Positions 6,468-6,554 of a stretch of 6,554 nucleotides of DNA are shown here, one piece after another (the first letter of the stretch is position 1; each line of letters opens with the position of its first letter). Under the pieces are notes generated by a model. It did not search any database and had not been told where the DNA came from. It worked only from the letters and a program-made list of their open reading frames with translations. Location: assembly GCA_021647685.1 (NCBI GenBank), contig JAKIUH010000260.1:1-6554 (forward strand). Reading direction: 5' to 3'. Origin of the DNA: Bacteroidales bacterium. GTDB taxonomy: Bacteria; Bacteroidota; Bacteroidia; Bacteroidales; NBLH01. A program made the translations under genes and the position numbers.

Positions 6468-6554
6468 GTTCTTTTTGCGTAGAACTATGTTAAAAATTTT
6501 GACCATAACTACTGCTATGCTAAAAATTTTTGCCTTGTTCTACACAAAAATAAC
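6468..6554. repeat. 18-base inverted repeat around a 51-base spacer at the window edge
   Basis: GTTCTTTTTGCGTAGAAC at 6468-6485 is matched in inverted orientation by GTTCTACACAAAAATAAC at 6537-6554, with 16 of 18 positions complementary. The right arm ends exactly at the window edge, so pairing could extend further. The spacer contains a 20-base imperfect direct repeat. The nested arrangement looks like the end of a mobile element or a folded non-coding element; the rest lies outside the window. Confidence 0.5.
6485..6534. repeat. Pair of 20-base direct repeats, 30 bases apart
   Basis: CTATGTTAAAAATTTTGACC at 6485-6504 and CTATGCTAAAAATTTTTGCC at 6515-6534 match at 17 of 20 positions. Each has a palindromic A-run/T-run core. 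Their period is 30 bases, close to three helical turns, and they fill almost all of the spacer of the inverted repeat at 6468-6554. Paired sites like this could be binding sites for a dimeric protein or a transposase. Confidence 0.55.

Larger units (their letters stand above)
6335..6554. other. Non-coding 3' flank of anmK with hairpin and repeats
   Basis: No credible gene lies here; ATG codons are followed by stops within a few codons. The first part holds an inverted repeat at 6374-6397. The last part, from about 6430, holds nested direct and inverted repeats that reach the window edge. The repeats are listed separately. Confidence 0.6.

Noticed and set aside
6485..6534. Start of a CRISPR array
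   Set aside because: Only two imperfect 20-base copies with a 10-base gap; CRISPR repeats are near-identical and separated by longer unique spacers.

Overview
The window is AT-rich and appears to consist of two unlike parts that meet at roughly positions 740-790. The right part (about 760-6554) reads as Bacteroidota. It holds a very large repetitive AsmA/TamB-like envelope protein and a 1,6-anhydro-N-acetylmuramic acid kinase (anmK). The kinase has a Bacteroidota-type promoter (TTTG, then TAnnTTTG) and a start codon with no Shine-Dalgarno sequence. The left part (1 to about 750) is all on the minus strand. It holds the first 29 codons of an unrecognised, probably membrane protein, a small heat-shock (Hsp20/alpha-crystallin) gene, and the 3' end of a gene translationally coupled to it. 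The Hsp20 gene has a strong Shine-Dalgarno sequence, which is unusual for Bacteroidota, so I leave the origin of the left part open.

Layout: 1-87 (-) 5' end of a gene running off the left edge; 88-315 very AT-rich spacer; 316-639 (-) Hsp20; 632-about 760 (-) 3' remnant of the upstream gene, overlapping Hsp20 by 8 bases; about 741-5156 (+) AsmA-like giant protein; 5157-5248 spacer with the anmK promoter; 5249-6334 (+) anmK; 6335-6554 non-coding, ending in a cluster of inverted and direct repeats that may be the edge of a mobile element.

The main anomaly is the meeting point near 750. The minus-strand gene has lost its start there. The plus-strand giant gene also lacks any ATG or membrane anchor and begins inside one of its own repeat units. 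Two divergent genes that are both cut at their 5' ends at one point indicate a rearrangement breakpoint or an assembly chimera.

The giant protein is the most interesting gene product. It is built from about seven diverged units of roughly 180 residues followed by a conserved C-terminal domain, an architecture reminiscent of repeating beta-groove, bridge-like lipid-transfer proteins. AnmK recycles peptidoglycan sugar and has its own promoter, so the two plus-strand genes share an envelope theme but need not form an operon. No RNA genes, CRISPR arrays or complete insertion sequences were seen.
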